A DNA stretch of 64,000 nt. Source: Acidobacteriota bacterium (lineage in GTDB: Bacteria; Acidobacteriota; Terriglobia; Acidiferrales; UBA7541). The stretch covers positions 1 through 64,000 of the forward strand of contig QHYI01000112.1 in the NCBI GenBank assembly GCA_003223245.1. Reading direction: 5' to 3'. The notes below the pieces were generated by a model. That model had not been told where the DNA came from and searched no databases. It saw only the letters and a list, made by a program, of their open reading frames with translations. Below are positions 17,521-26,522 of the stretch, one piece after another (positions within the stretch are counted from its first letter, which is position 1; each line of letters begins with the position of its first letter). A program made the position numbers and the translations under genes.

Positions 17521-18969
17521 ATGACCAGTAAGTCCGAAAAAGAAGTAATTGCCGCACCGGGCGGTAACGGCGCGGTTGGCGTGGAAGAAGAGGCGCTTCT
17601 TCCCGCGCTCGACGACATGACGCCGCGCGAGATCGTGCTGGAGCTCGACAAGTACATCGTCGGGCAAGCCGCGGCCAAGCGCGCCGTCGCGGTGGCATTG
17701 CGGAACCGGGTTCGGCGGCAGAAGCTTCCGCCGGAAATCGCCGACGACGTCTTGCCAAAAAACATTCTGATGATCGGACCTACGGGCGTGGGAAAAACCG
17801 AAATTGCGCGCCGCTTGGCTCGCTTGGCCGGCTGCCCATTCATCAAGGTGGAAGCTTCGAAGTACACGGAAGTCGGTTACGTGGGCCGCGACGTCGAATC
17901 CATGGTGCGCGATCTCGTGGAGACGTCCATCGACATGATCCGCGAGGAAAAACTCGATGAAGTCGCGGACCGCGCCGAACAAGCCGCGGAAGAGCGCGTG
18001 CTCGACGTGCTGCTGCCGCCGCTGCCGTCCCCCGCTCCGGGCACTCCCGAAAGCGAAGCGACCGCGCAGCGCGAGCAAAACCAGCGCACCCGCGAAAAAC
18101 TCCGCAGCCAGCTTCGCGAAGGCAAGCTCGACCAGCGCATGGTGGATCTGGAAGTCCGCGAGCGCATGATGCCCGCGTTTGAAATCATTTCGAATCAGGG
18201 CGGGGGCTTCGAGGAAATGGATGCTTCGAAGTTTAGCGACATGATTTCCGGTATCTTCGGGCAGCAGAAGAAAAAACGCAAAATGACTGTCGCGGATGCG
18301 TTCGAATACCTGATCCAGGAAGAAGAAAACAAGCTGCTGGATATGGAGATGGTTACGCGCATGGCGGTGGAGCGCGCGGAACAAATGGGCATCATTTTTA
18401 TCGACGAAATCGACAAAGTGGCGGGCCGCGAAACCGGCCACGGTCCCGACGTCTCCCGCGAAGGCGTGCAGCGCGACATTCTCCCCATCATTGAAGGAAC
18501 CACAGTCAACACGCGCTACGGCATGATTCGAACCGATCACATCCTGTTCATCGCCGCCGGTGCCTTTCACGTGACCAAGCCGTCCGACTTGATTCCCGAG
18601 CTCCAGGGGCGATTGCCCATTCGTGTCGAACTGCAATCGCTCAAGGAAGAGGATTTTATTCGAATCCTCACCGAACCGAAGAATGCGCTCATCAAGCAGT
18701 ACGCCGCGCTGCTGGAAACCGAGGGCGTGAAGCTGAATTTCACCGACGATGCCGTCGCCGCCCTCGCGCGTTTCGCCACCAGCGTCAACGAGCAAACGGA
18801 AAACATCGGCGCGCGTCGCCTGCACACCATTCTTGAAAAGGTTCTGGACGAAATTTCCTTTGAGGCCCCCGACCTCAAGAAAAAGAACGTAAAAATTGAC
18901 GCCGCCTACGTCAACAAACAATTGATGGACATTGTGAAGAACCAGGATCTGAGCCGCTACATCCTGTGA
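17521..18969 (+). CDS. hslU: ATP-dependent protease ATPase subunit HslU
   Basis: The AAA+ unfoldase that feeds substrates to HslV. Residues about 30-55 hold [16 protein letters not shown], the usual HslU start; Walker A is GPTGVGKT, the pore loop sequence [19 protein letters not shown] follows, and Walker B is [12 protein letters not shown]. The I-domain lies between them and includes an acidic, Arg-rich stretch with [14 protein letters not shown]. The sensor region has [11 protein letters not shown] and the protein ends SRYIL, the conserved tail that inserts into HslV. The first 30 residues (Gly/Glu-rich) are an extension relative to E. coli. No strong ribosome-binding site precedes ATG 17521. 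Confidence 0.95.
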   Translation: MTSKSEKEVIAAPGGNGAVGVEEEALLPALDDMTPREIVLELDKYIVGQAAAKRAVAVALRNRVRRQKLPPEIADDVLPKNILMIGPTGVGKTEIARRLARLAGCPFIKVEASKYTEVGYVGRDVESMVRDLVETSIDMIREEKLDEVADRAEQAAEERVLDVLLPPLPSPAPGTPESEATAQREQNQRTREKLRSQLREGKLDQRMVDLEVRERMMPAFEIISNQGGGFEEMDASKFSDMISGIFGQQKKKRKMTVADAFEYLIQEEENKLLDMEMVTRMAVERAEQMGIIFIDEIDKVAGRETGHGPDVSREGVQRDILPIIEGTTVNTRYGMIRTDHILFIAAGAFHVTKPSDLIPELQGRLPIRVELQSLKEEDFIRILTEPKNALIKQYAALLETEGVKLNFTDDAVAALARFATSVNEQTENIGARRLHTILEKVLDEISFEAPDLKKKNVKIDAAYVNKQLMDIVKNQDLSRYIL

Positions 18970-18972
18970 AGC

Positions 18973-20280
18973 GTGAAAATTGAACTTGGAAAAATGGAAA
19001 ATAGAACAGGGAAGTACGCGCGCTCCCCGCAAAGCGTCCAACAAGCGACCCTCATTTTCCGTTTTCTAGATTCCGTATTGCCCGCGGGAGTTGAACGCCG
19101 TCCCTGGAGCAGAACGCTTCTTTTTCGCAAGTCACAGGTCACCAGTCACCACTCACCGTTCTTCGCTATTTTCCATTTTCTATTTTCTATTTCCCTTTTC
19201 GGGTGTGGCGCGCCGGGAGACCCTGTGCCTCCCGCCCCACCGGTCCCCGTTGGCATCTCCGATCTAGCGGCTCGGCAGGCAGGAGATGGCGTGGAATTGG
19301 CGTTTTCGCTTCCCTCCAAGACGGTTTCCGGAGAGAAGCTTACGGCTATCCCGGCGATTGAAATCGTTCGCGGTTCCCTCAAACCCAACGGCACGCCTGA
19401 TATGAAATCGTTTCGCGTGGTCTACACCATTCCTGGCGCGCTCGCAGGCAACTATCTGGTTGCCGGCCGTTTACGCTTCACGGATCCGATTTCACCGGCG
19501 GAAACGAAAGCGCATCCAGGTGCAGCGTACGCGTATCTCATTCGAACGCGCCTGTCAAAGAAACGCGCCTCGGCCGCGTCGAATGAAGTCAGCGCACGAG
19601 TGTTTGCGGTTCCGGAGCCCATCTCTTCGGTTAAGTTTCAGGTCACCGAGACCGCCGTGAATCTCACTTGGGCCGCGCCCACGCAAACTTCCGCGGGTGA
19701 ACCGCTGTCGGCCATCTCCGGCTACCACGTATATCGCGGGGAAATCGCGTCCCACGCTCCAGCCCCGACAGGCAAGGACCTTTCGACCATTCACTGGATT
19801 TCGCCGCTTGCGTTTCTGGGGCCGTCCGCCACCAACAGCTACAGCGATACGCACTTTGATTTTGGCAAGACATATGTCTATGTTGTTCGAAGCGTCATTT
19901 CAGCGGAAGGAAACGAGATCGAGTCGGACAACTCGGAAGCCGTCAGGGTGACGCCGCTCGATACATTTCCTCCCGCCGCTCCGCAGGGTGTTGTCGCCGA
20001 GGTGCTTCCTGGTTCGGTTGCGTCGAGCTTTGTTGTAGATCTGTCCTGGTCCATCAACACGGAAACGGATTTGGCCGGTTATCGCGTCTATCGAAGTGCG
20101 CAGGAAGGCGTCCGCGGCCAGCTGATTACTCCGGAATTGTTGCCTGTCCCGGCCATTCGTGATAGCTCTGTAGCGTTCGGTCATCGCTATTGGTACACGG
20201 TGACGGCCGTGGATCGCGCGGGGAACGAAAGCGTGCCCAGCAATCCCGTTGCGGTTGACATCACACAGCCGCCTTCGTAG
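18973..20280 (+). CDS. Lipoprotein with two fibronectin type III domains
   Basis: The recognisable protein begins with a hydrophobic stretch FFAIFHFLFSISLFGC, whose SLFGC is a lipobox, followed by a Pro-rich linker GAPGDPVPPAPPVPVG. Two fibronectin type III-like domains follow: one around 19620-19960 (VNLTWAAP, ISGYHVYRGE, YVYVVRSV) and one around 19980-20270 (VDLSWSINTETDLAGYRVYR, YWYTVTAVDRAGNESVPSN). An outer-membrane or periplasmic binding or adhesion role is likely. The frame is open from GTG 18973, four bases after hslU, but the first 55-60 residues are encoded by repeat-like DNA and the true start is unknown; ATG 19003 and a TTG near 19078 are options. Confidence 0.75.
   Translation: MKIELGKMENRTGKYARSPQSVQQATLIFRFLDSVLPAGVERRPWSRTLLFRKSQVTSHHSPFFAIFHFLFSISLFGCGAPGDPVPPAPPVPVGISDLAARQAGDGVELAFSLPSKTVSGEKLTAIPAIEIVRGSLKPNGTPDMKSFRVVYTIPGALAGNYLVAGRLRFTDPISPAETKAHPGAAYAYLIRTRLSKKRASAASNEVSARVFAVPEPISSVKFQVTETAVNLTWAAPTQTSAGEPLSAISGYHVYRGEIASHAPAPTGKDLSTIHWISPLAFLGPSATNSYSDTHFDFGKTYVYVVRSVISAEGNEIESDNSEAVRVTPLDTFPPAAPQGVVAEVLPGSVASSFVVDLSWSINTETDLAGYRVYRSAQEGVRGQLITPELLPVPAIRDSSVAFGHRYWYTVTAVDRAGNESVPSNPVAVDITQPPS
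18976..19195. repeat. Inverted pair of TTTTCCATTTTC-type repeats
   Basis: The sequence GGAAAAATGGAAAATAGAA (about 18988-19006) is an inverted copy of TATTTTCCATTTTCTATTTT (about 19161-19180). The interval also holds CATTTTCCGTTTTCTAG and short direct repeats GTCACAGGTCACCAGTCACC (19133-19152). It resembles the repeat at 6604-6735. The right copy is read as the signal peptide of the following lipoprotein. Confidence 0.55.
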
Positions 20281-20325
20281 ATTCGTTGCTTTCCATTTCG
20301 GCCATCTTGGGAGCCCCAGCTTCTG

Positions 20326-20784
20326 ATGCAGCTTCGAACAAACTTGCCAGGTTCCCGCCAGCTGCAGTTTCTTCACAACGCTGCCATTCGCACCGGTGTC
20401 TACACCGGGATTTGCCTCAGTTTGGTTTTTACCACCTGGCTGGTCATTGCCAACCAGGTTCCCTTTCTCGAACGCTTTGCCTTCGAGCGCAATGTCGCGG
20501 CCGCGGGGTTTTTTGTTTTTCTTGCGGCCGTTCCTGTTCTTCGATTTCTTCGCTGGCCCGGGAATCTTTTGGCCGCAAGTATGATCGCCTGGGTGATTTT
20601 CACTTTGGTTTACCGGATCCTTTGCCTGATTTACCACGGGCTCAGCGACTGGCACAGTACCTTGCAGGTGTTCATGATAGGTGGCGTGAGTTACTTGATG
20701 TTTACGACGCTATGCTGGATTGGTGCGATCCTTCGGAAGGCGCGCGCCGCCGAGACATCTCATCCAAAACGCCGCGAGAGCTGA
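20326..20784 (+). CDS. Four-helix membrane protein, unknown function
   Basis: A 152-residue protein with four predicted transmembrane helices: GVYTGICLSLVFTTWLVIA, VAAAGFFVFLAAVPVLRF, LLAASMIAWVIFTLVYRIL and VFMIGGVSYLMFTTLCWIG. Charged residues between them (RFLRWPGN, LRKARAAETSHPKRRES) suggest a cytoplasmic C-terminus. I do not recognise the family. It lies between the fibronectin lipoprotein and the fumarylacetoacetase-family gene in the same direction (6 bp before the latter), so it is probably in one transcript with them. Confidence 0.65.
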   Translation: MQLRTNLPGSRQLQFLHNAAIRTGVYTGICLSLVFTTWLVIANQVPFLERFAFERNVAAAGFFVFLAAVPVLRFLRWPGNLLAASMIAWVIFTLVYRILCLIYHGLSDWHSTLQVFMIGGVSYLMFTTLCWIGAILRKARAAETSHPKRRES

Positions 20785-20790
20785 GAGTAC

Positions 20791-21573
20791 ATGAAAATTT
20801 GCCGCTATGTTCCACGGAATGCCACTTCGATGGCCTCACCGCACTACGGCCTCGTCGATGGCGAAAACGTCATTGAAATGACTGGTCAACCCTGGGGGCC
20901 ATGGGCGCGCCGAGCGCACTCTTGGCATCTTTCAGACGTGCGCCTCCTTGCTCCCGTGGAGCCTTCGAAGATTGTTTGCGTCGGACGCAATTACGCTGCG
21001 CACGCGGCTGAACTAGGCAACGAGTTGCCAAAAGAACCTTTGATTTTTCTCAAGCCTTCTACTTCGGTCATCGGCCCCGAAGAACCCATCGTGCTCACAA
21101 AATTCTCTCAACAGGTGGAGCACGAAGGCGAGCTGGCCCTGGTTGTTGGACGCCGCTGTGCGCGTTTGCAAGACTCCGACGATGCGCTGTCTTTTCTTCT
21201 CGGGTATACCTGCCTCAACGACGTTACTGCGCGGGATTTGCAGAAAAGCGACGTGCAATTTGCCCGCGCCAAAGGTTTCGACACTTTTTGCCCAGTCGGG
21301 CCGCATATTGAAACGGACCTTGATCCGGCGAGCCTCCATGTGGAGACGCGGGTCAACGGCGTGGTCCGCCAAGTCGGCAAAACTTCTCTCATGATTTATC
21401 CCGTACCCTTCCTCGTCCGCTGGATTTCCCGCATGATGACGCTTCTCCCGGGCGACATCATCGCCACAGGCACGCCCGCGGGCGTTGGTCCCTTGGTGAC
21501 AGGCGACACTGTCGAAGTCAGCGTCTCCGGGATCGGCGTGTTGCGCAATCCGGTGCAGCCGCCCCGGGAATGA
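20791..21573 (+). CDS. Fumarylacetoacetate hydrolase family protein
   Basis: A 260-residue metal-dependent enzyme of the FAH fold, whose members hydrolyse, isomerise or decarboxylate beta-keto acids from aromatic or amino-acid breakdown. [17 protein letters not shown] begins the catalytic domain; [11 protein letters not shown] carries the metal-binding Glu pair, [14 protein letters not shown] the metal Asp, and [13 protein letters not shown] plus [15 protein letters not shown] are diagnostic. A short N-terminal domain (1-50) is typical of the 2-hydroxyhepta-2,4-dienedioate isomerase-like branch. The exact substrate is unknown, as no aromatic catabolic genes are adjacent. Confidence 0.85.
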   Translation: MKICRYVPRNATSMASPHYGLVDGENVIEMTGQPWGPWARRAHSWHLSDVRLLAPVEPSKIVCVGRNYAAHAAELGNELPKEPLIFLKPSTSVIGPEEPIVLTKFSQQVEHEGELALVVGRRCARLQDSDDALSFLLGYTCLNDVTARDLQKSDVQFARAKGFDTFCPVGPHIETDLDPASLHVETRVNGVVRQVGKTSLMIYPVPFLVRWISRMMTLLPGDIIATGTPAGVGPLVTGDTVEVSVSGIGVLRNPVQPPRE

Positions 21574-21713
21574 TTCACGGGAGGCCCCGATTTCGCTAGA
21601 ATACGCAGGAGCGGGGCTTGTGATCGTTGCAATCCGTCCGTTAGGTTGCTAGTCGCCCAGCCATGGCTGGTGTTCTTTGCAGTCCCCGGGATTTCGTCAA
21701 TGGAGTTGTATCG

Positions 21714-22166
21714 TTGAAAACCATGCCTGCCGATTGGAGATTCGCGCTTGCCATGGGTGGCGCCGCTCTCGCCGCCATCGCCATGATTGTTTACGCGTTT
21801 CTCCGCCCGGAGAGTGACCCGGAAGTGGAAGAGCGCAAGCGCCGTCTCCATCTGAATCAAATCGGCCGGATTGCCGAGGGCCAGGTCGAGGACCTCCTCG
21901 AGAATCCGCCCGAACCGAAGAAGCCGCGCAGGCGGTTGTTTGGCTTCCGCGCCACGCCGCTCGGGGACCTGCGTCCACGTCACCTCGTATCGTACAGCTA
22001 TGCGATTTCCGGCGTGACCTATCACACTGCGCAGGACATCACCGGCCTGGAGAGCCAGGTGCGCCTTGACCGCTTGGTTCCCGGACAGCCCGCCAGTGTC
22101 AAGTACGATCCCTCGAATCCCGTCGATTCCATCCTTGTTGCTGACGACTGGTCCGGCTTGCGCTGA
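21714..22166 (+). CDS. Membrane-anchored DUF3592-like protein
   Basis: One N-terminal transmembrane helix (FALAMGGAALAAIAMIVYAFL) is followed by a charged linker (EVEERKRRLHLNQ) and a small beta domain reading LVSYSYAISGVTYHTAQDITG and VKYDPSNPVDSIL, the pattern of DUF3592-like proteins in which a variable loop is closed by a YDP-N-P element. TTG 21714 has GGAG eight bases upstream; ATG 21723 or ATG 21663 are alternatives. Function is unknown. Confidence 0.6.
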   Translation: MKTMPADWRFALAMGGAALAAIAMIVYAFLRPESDPEVEERKRRLHLNQIGRIAEGQVEDLLENPPEPKKPRRRLFGFRATPLGDLRPRHLVSYSYAISGVTYHTAQDITGLESQVRLDRLVPGQPASVKYDPSNPVDSILVADDWSGLR

Positions 22167-22337
22167 GCTTCGAAGCGCCGCCCGTCCTTGGCGCTTGAAT
22201 GTTGCTGCTAGGCAGCCTTGCGGAGCCTGGGCTGAGCTGTTAAGTCCGCAGCGGCCACACTACTGGGAACGGAAGACTGACGGCCTTAGGCGTCTTGGGT
22301 TATCCTGTTGCTTAGAAGCCGGTCGCGTCTTGGTCGT

Positions 22338-22697
22338 ATGAGAACGGTTCTTGCTTCGATTATCACTACCTTGCTCATCGTGGCGATGACCCTTGCCGCC
22401 ATGTTCCTGCTGGTGTGGGCCACCGTGAAGGTCACTTCGCTCCCTTCTCGCTGGCATCGGGCCGCGGGCATGGGCGCGGAGCTAGTCCTTGGCGTCGTGC
22501 TGCTTCTCGGCACCACTTGGCTGGCAACACATCTTGCTCGGCGCATCTTCCGCACTGGCGAGCAACCACCGATGGATCTGTCGAAGCTGTCCAAAAGTGG
22601 GTTCGACGACTCAGCGAAGGCTCCCATCGAAGCTCGAACCAAAACACCACCGAGCGCCCAATCTCACGTGTCTTTCAAGGGAGGTTCTGTTGTCTGA
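22338..22697 (+). CDS. Small two-helix membrane protein, unknown function
   Basis: A 119-residue protein with two transmembrane helices ([23 protein letters not shown] and [22 protein letters not shown]) and a soluble C-terminal tail rich in Lys, Ser and Pro. The stop overlaps the start of the carboxyltransferase gene by eight bases, which suggests translational coupling. The frame is open upstream to 22308 but ATG 22338 begins directly at the first helix. No family recognised. Confidence 0.55.
   Translation: MRTVLASIITTLLIVAMTLAAMFLLVWATVKVTSLPSRWHRAAGMGAELVLGVVLLLGTTWLATHLARRIFRTGEQPPMDLSKLSKSGFDDSAKAPIEARTKTPPSAQSHVSFKGGSVV
22677..22684 (+). promoter_or_regulatory. Strong ribosome-binding site deciding a TTG start
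   Basis: AAGGGAGG, nearly the full anti-16S complement, ends five bases before TTG 22690. This fixes the carboxyltransferase start and rejects the long upstream extension of its frame. Confidence 0.75.
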
Positions 22698-24297
22698 AAC
22701 CAAGCGCAGCTTAATCGCCACGCCCAAGGCTTCCGAAGTCCAGCAGGCGAATGACCTCACAGATGAGTTGCGCCGCCTCGACGCGGAAGCCGAAGCGGGA
22801 GGCGGCCCCGAACGGCGCGAGCGAGAACATCAGGCTGGCAAGCTCACGGCGCGCGAACGCATTCATCTTCTTCTCGACGAAGGCACGTTTGAAGAGCTGG
22901 ACAAATTCGTCCGCCATCGCTGCATGGATTTTGGCATGCAGGAGCAGCGTCCCGCTGGCGACGGCTTCGTCACCGGTTTCGGGCGCATCGATGGCCGGCT
23001 GGTCTACGTTTTCGCGCAAGACTTCACGGTGTTTGGCGGTTCGCTCTCCGAAGCCAACGCCCAGAAAATCTGCAAAATCATGGATCTTGCTGCCCGGGCG
23101 GGCGCCCCGGTCATCGGTTTGAACGATTCCGGCGGCGCGCGCATCCAGGAAGGCGTGGCGTCGCTCGCCGGTTATGCGGATATTTTTCTGCGCAATACGC
23201 TATCGAGCGGCGTAATTCCGCAAATTAGCGCGATCATGGGCCCTTGCGCGGGCGGTGCGGTTTATTCCCCGGCGATCACCGATTTCATTTTTATGACGCG
23301 CGAGACTTCCTACATGTTCGTGACCGGACCGGACGTCATCAAGACCGTTACGCACGAGGAAGTGACTAAGCAAGAACTCGGTGGGGCGATGACCCACAAT
23401 GAGAAAAGCGGCGTAGCGCATTTTGTGGCGCGCGATGATGCCGACTGTTTGGCCATGATTCGCGAGTTGCTGAGTTTTCTCCCATCAAACAATCTCGAGG
23501 ATTCGCCGCGACGAGCCACTTCCGATTCGCCGACGCGCCGCGACGAAGCGCTCAACACCCTCGTTCCGCCAGACCCACAGAAGCCTTACAACATCAAAGA
23601 TGCGCTTCATTCCATTGTGGACGACGGCTATTTCTTCGAAGTCCATGAACACTACGCGAAGAATTTGGTCGTGGGTTTCGCACGCCTCGATGGTCGCCCC
23701 GTCGGCATCGTCGGCAATCAGCCTGCTTACCTCGCTGGGGTCCTCGATATCAATGCTTCGGTGAAAGGTGCGCGTTTCGTGCGATTTTGCGATGCTTTTA
23801 ATATTCCGCTGCTGACGTTCGAAGACGTACCCGGTTTCCTCCCCGGCACGCAACAGGAATTTGGCGGCATCATCAAGCATGGCGCGAAGCTGCTTTTTGC
23901 TTTTGCGGAAGCTACCGTTCCGAAAATTACGGTTATCACGCGCAAAGCGTACGGCGGGGCGTACTGCGTTATGGCCTCCAAGCACATTCGCACGGACGCT
24001 AACTTCGCTTGGCCTACAGCGGAGATTGCCGTGATGGGCCCGGAAGGCGCGGTGGACATTGTTTACAAACGCGAACTCGCAAAAGCCTCGGATTCGGAGC
24101 GCGAAAAATTGCGCCAGGAAAAAATCGCTGAGTTCCGCGAGCGCTTTGCCAATCCTTTCGTTGCTGCCGAGCGGGGCTACATTGACGCTGTTATCGAGCC
24201 CGCCGACACACGCGCGCGTGTTATTACCGCCCTCCGCGCGCTCGAAAACAAGCGTGACACCAACCCACGCAAGAAACATGGCAACATCCCCCTATAG
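22690..24297 (+). CDS. Acyl-CoA carboxylase carboxyltransferase (beta) subunit
   Basis: A 535-residue carboxyltransferase of the propionyl-/methylcrotonyl-CoA carboxylase type, which moves CO2 from carboxybiotin to an acyl-CoA. Early motifs are [20 protein letters not shown] and [14 protein letters not shown]. The two crotonase-like halves carry oxyanion-forming segments: [19 protein letters not shown] and [16 protein letters not shown] in the N half, and [14 protein letters not shown] and [14 protein letters not shown] in the C half. The ending RKKHGNIPL is conserved. The TTG start follows AAGGGAGG and overlaps the preceding small membrane gene by eight bases. The biotin carboxylase and carrier genes are 3.2 kb downstream, so the enzyme is probably assembled from both loci. 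Substrate (propionyl- or another acyl-CoA) is not decided by sequence alone. Confidence 0.9.
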   Translation: MSETKRSLIATPKASEVQQANDLTDELRRLDAEAEAGGGPERREREHQAGKLTARERIHLLLDEGTFEELDKFVRHRCMDFGMQEQRPAGDGFVTGFGRIDGRLVYVFAQDFTVFGGSLSEANAQKICKIMDLAARAGAPVIGLNDSGGARIQEGVASLAGYADIFLRNTLSSGVIPQISAIMGPCAGGAVYSPAITDFIFMTRETSYMFVTGPDVIKTVTHEEVTKQELGGAMTHNEKSGVAHFVARDDADCLAMIRELLSFLPSNNLEDSPRRATSDSPTRRDEALNTLVPPDPQKPYNIKDALHSIVDDGYFFEVHEHYAKNLVVGFARLDGRPVGIVGNQPAYLAGVLDINASVKGARFVRFCDAFNIPLLTFEDVPGFLPGTQQEFGGIIKHGAKLLFAFAEATVPKITVITRKAYGGAYCVMASKHIRTDANFAWPTAEIAVMGPEGAVDIVYKRELAKASDSEREKLRQEKIAEFRERFANPFVAAERGYIDAVIEPADTRARVITALRALENKRDTNPRKKHGNIPL

Positions 24298-24302
24298 AGG
24301 AT

Positions 24303-24352
24303 GGTTCTGTCAGGTCTTTTTTTCACGCGGTGATGGACCTCTCTGACAACCC
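24303..24352. terminator. Possible hairpin between convergent genes
   Basis: GGTTCTGTCAGGTC (24303-24316) and GACCTCTCTGACAACC (24336-24352 region) are imperfect inverted repeats around a 19-base interval that starts with a T7 run. They lie between convergent genes and could serve as a weak terminator. Confidence 0.35.
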
Positions 24353-24379
24353 TGCGGCCTCCGCGTTGAAAACTCGCCT

Positions 24380-26317
24380 CTACTTTAGCAGGTATTCCTC
24401 GAGGAATTCGACGGTGGCGTAGAACTGGAAATCCTGATTGGGCTTCTTGCGGTAGCCGTGGCCTTCGTCGTCGGCAATCATCAGCCATACGGGCGTGCCA
24501 GCTTTCTTCAAAGCGTCAGCAATTTGTTGTGACTCGCTGACCGGAACGCGCGGATCATTCTTCCCGGCAATCACCAACATGGGCTTCTTGATTTTTTCGA
24601 TGTTGTTCATTGGCGCAATTTGTTCGAGATAATCGCGCATTTGTGGGTCGCGCTCGTCGCCATATTCGACGCGCCGCAAATCGCGCCGGTACGCTTCGGT
24701 GTGCTCGAGGAACGTCACGAGATTCGACATGCCGACGACGTCCACGGAGCAGCGGATGCGGTCGCCATAAAATGTGGAAACCGCCAGCGTCATGTGCCCG
24801 CCGTAACTTCCGCCGGTCACGGCGATGCGATGGCCATCGAGTTCGGGCTGCGTGGTGATCCAATCGAACAGCGCGTTGATATCTTTGTAGGTGTCTTCGC
24901 GCTTCATTCCGTTGTCCAGCAGCGAAAATGTTTTTCCATAGCCGGTCGAGCCGCGCACGTTGGGATAAATCAACGCGATCCCCAGCTCATCAAGGAAATA
25001 GTTGTTGCGCCCCAAGAACGTTGGCACCGACTGTCCTTCCGGGCCACCGTGGATCACCACGAGCACCGGCCGTTTGCCAGTGAACTTTGCCGGCGGCTTG
25101 TAGAGAAATCCTGAAATCATCTTTCCATCGAAGCTTTTCCAATGAACGAGTTCGGCAATGGGGAACGACTCGTTCTTCACGGCGGTTTCGCTGTTGGTCC
25201 AGCGCTCCAGCTTTTCGTTGGCAACATCAATCGAATAGCAATCGCCCGGGCCGCGTGAATTGTTCAGCGAGAAACCGAGGTCATGCCCGTTTTTGTGCCA
25301 GCGCAGGCCGCTGATGACGCCCGAAGGAATGTGCGGCAGCGGCATCTCTTTTCCGTTGGTGGTATCGCGCACGTGCAAGGCGCTTAAACCTTCCTCGTCG
25401 GTCACAAAGGCGAGCAGTTTTCCGTCGTGCGCGATGTCAAACGTTTCCACGTCCCAGTGAATCGAGGTGGTGAGATATGTCGGCTGTTTGGTTTCCAGGT
25501 CAATGTACGCCAGCCGGTGGAACTCGGAGTCTCTGTCCGTGGTGACATAAATCCCCTTGCCGTCTTTGCTGAAGCGCGCTTCGCCGTAGGAAACTTTCTC
25601 TGCGGCATGTCGCGGTAGCAGTTCCGTTTTCTGACCCGTCGCGGTATCCACGAGCCACAAATACGATTCGTTGAGTGAAAGCTCTTCGAGCAGCAGAATC
25701 TTCTTGTCCTCAGCAGACCAATCCTCGGGCCGCCATCCGCCGCCATTCAATTGGGTCAGCAGATGATCCGTTTTCGGATCGGCGGGGTTCATCACCCACA
25801 AATCTGTGTCTTTACCCGTCCTCCGAGTGGACACGTAGGCGATGCGGTCGCCATCGGTGGACCATGGACCCATCAGGTTACGCGATTTTCCATCCGTGAG
25901 CAAAGTGACGTCGCCGGTCTTCATGTCGTAGCGATAAAGTTGATACCATTCGCCGCCGCCGACATCTTTCATGAACACGATGTACTCACCGCCGTTCGGA
26001 TGAAAACGCCCGTTCGAAACCGAATCCGCGAAAAAAGTCAGTTGTTGGCGCGCGCCGCCCGGCATAGCCAGGAGATGAAGTTGCGGCGTCTCGGCGAAGC
26101 GCGTGGAGATCAGCATCTCATGCCGTGTTGGATGCCAGTCGGAGAGGCTCGCACTGCGAAACGAAGCGTAGCGGCCGGCGGTTTCCGCTAGCGCCTCGGG
26201 AACATTGGGAACGCCATCGACGATCAAGCTTTCTGGCGGCGCAACGTAAGAATCCTGCGAGCGTGCGGGCGACACCACCATCAAAGCGACCGGCAGCAAC
26301 AAACAGATCCGTTTCAT
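24380..26317 (-). CDS. Secreted S9-family peptidase (prolyl oligopeptidase type)
   Basis: A 645-residue exported serine peptidase. A signal peptide (MKRICLLLPVALMVVSPARSQ) is followed by a TolB/DPP-like beta-propeller (about 40-380, with repeats such as WSTDGDRIAYVSTR and FSKDGKGIYVTTDRD) and an alpha/beta-hydrolase domain (about 400-645). The triad is visible: Ser in TGGSYGGHMT, Asp in AGKNDPRVPVSE and His in DDEGHGYRKK. GPEGQSVP and NVRGSTGYGK are typical S9 strands. Start ATG 26317 has GGAGG upstream; the 21 residues before it have no role. It probably trims peptides in the periplasm or outside. It diverges from the ChbG-like gene. Confidence 0.9.
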   Translation of the reverse strand: MKRICLLLPVALMVVSPARSQDSYVAPPESLIVDGVPNVPEALAETAGRYASFRSASLSDWHPTRHEMLISTRFAETPQLHLLAMPGGARQQLTFFADSVSNGRFHPNGGEYIVFMKDVGGGEWYQLYRYDMKTGDVTLLTDGKSRNLMGPWSTDGDRIAYVSTRRTGKDTDLWVMNPADPKTDHLLTQLNGGGWRPEDWSAEDKKILLLEELSLNESYLWLVDTATGQKTELLPRHAAEKVSYGEARFSKDGKGIYVTTDRDSEFHRLAYIDLETKQPTYLTTSIHWDVETFDIAHDGKLLAFVTDEEGLSALHVRDTTNGKEMPLPHIPSGVISGLRWHKNGHDLGFSLNNSRGPGDCYSIDVANEKLERWTNSETAVKNESFPIAELVHWKSFDGKMISGFLYKPPAKFTGKRPVLVVIHGGPEGQSVPTFLGRNNYFLDELGIALIYPNVRGSTGYGKTFSLLDNGMKREDTYKDINALFDWITTQPELDGHRIAVTGGSYGGHMTLAVSTFYGDRIRCSVDVVGMSNLVTFLEHTEAYRRDLRRVEYGDERDPQMRDYLEQIAPMNNIEKIKKPMLVIAGKNDPRVPVSESQQIADALKKAGTPVWLMIADDEGHGYRKKPNQDFQFYATVEFLEEYLLK

Positions 26318-26522
26318 TCCCGTGAGTCCTCCGTGAAAAGAGAGTTCTTGTATACACCATCGCCAGCACTGGAGAGACAAAATCTTTCGCCGGGCGCTCT
26401 CATCGGTCGAATCCCCAAAATTGGGATTGATGTCGTGCGAGTTTGTGGTTTTGCGGAATTACGGCCTGTGCGCCTCGCGCTCCGTGTTACCTTTTAACGG
26501 CTGCAAACGACGGGAGTGTCCC

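Noticed and set aside
17289-17867. 192-residue minus-strand frame overlapping the start of hslU
   Set aside because: It is largely antisense to the well-conserved HslU coding sequence and has a low-complexity Ser/Arg composition typical of shadow frames.
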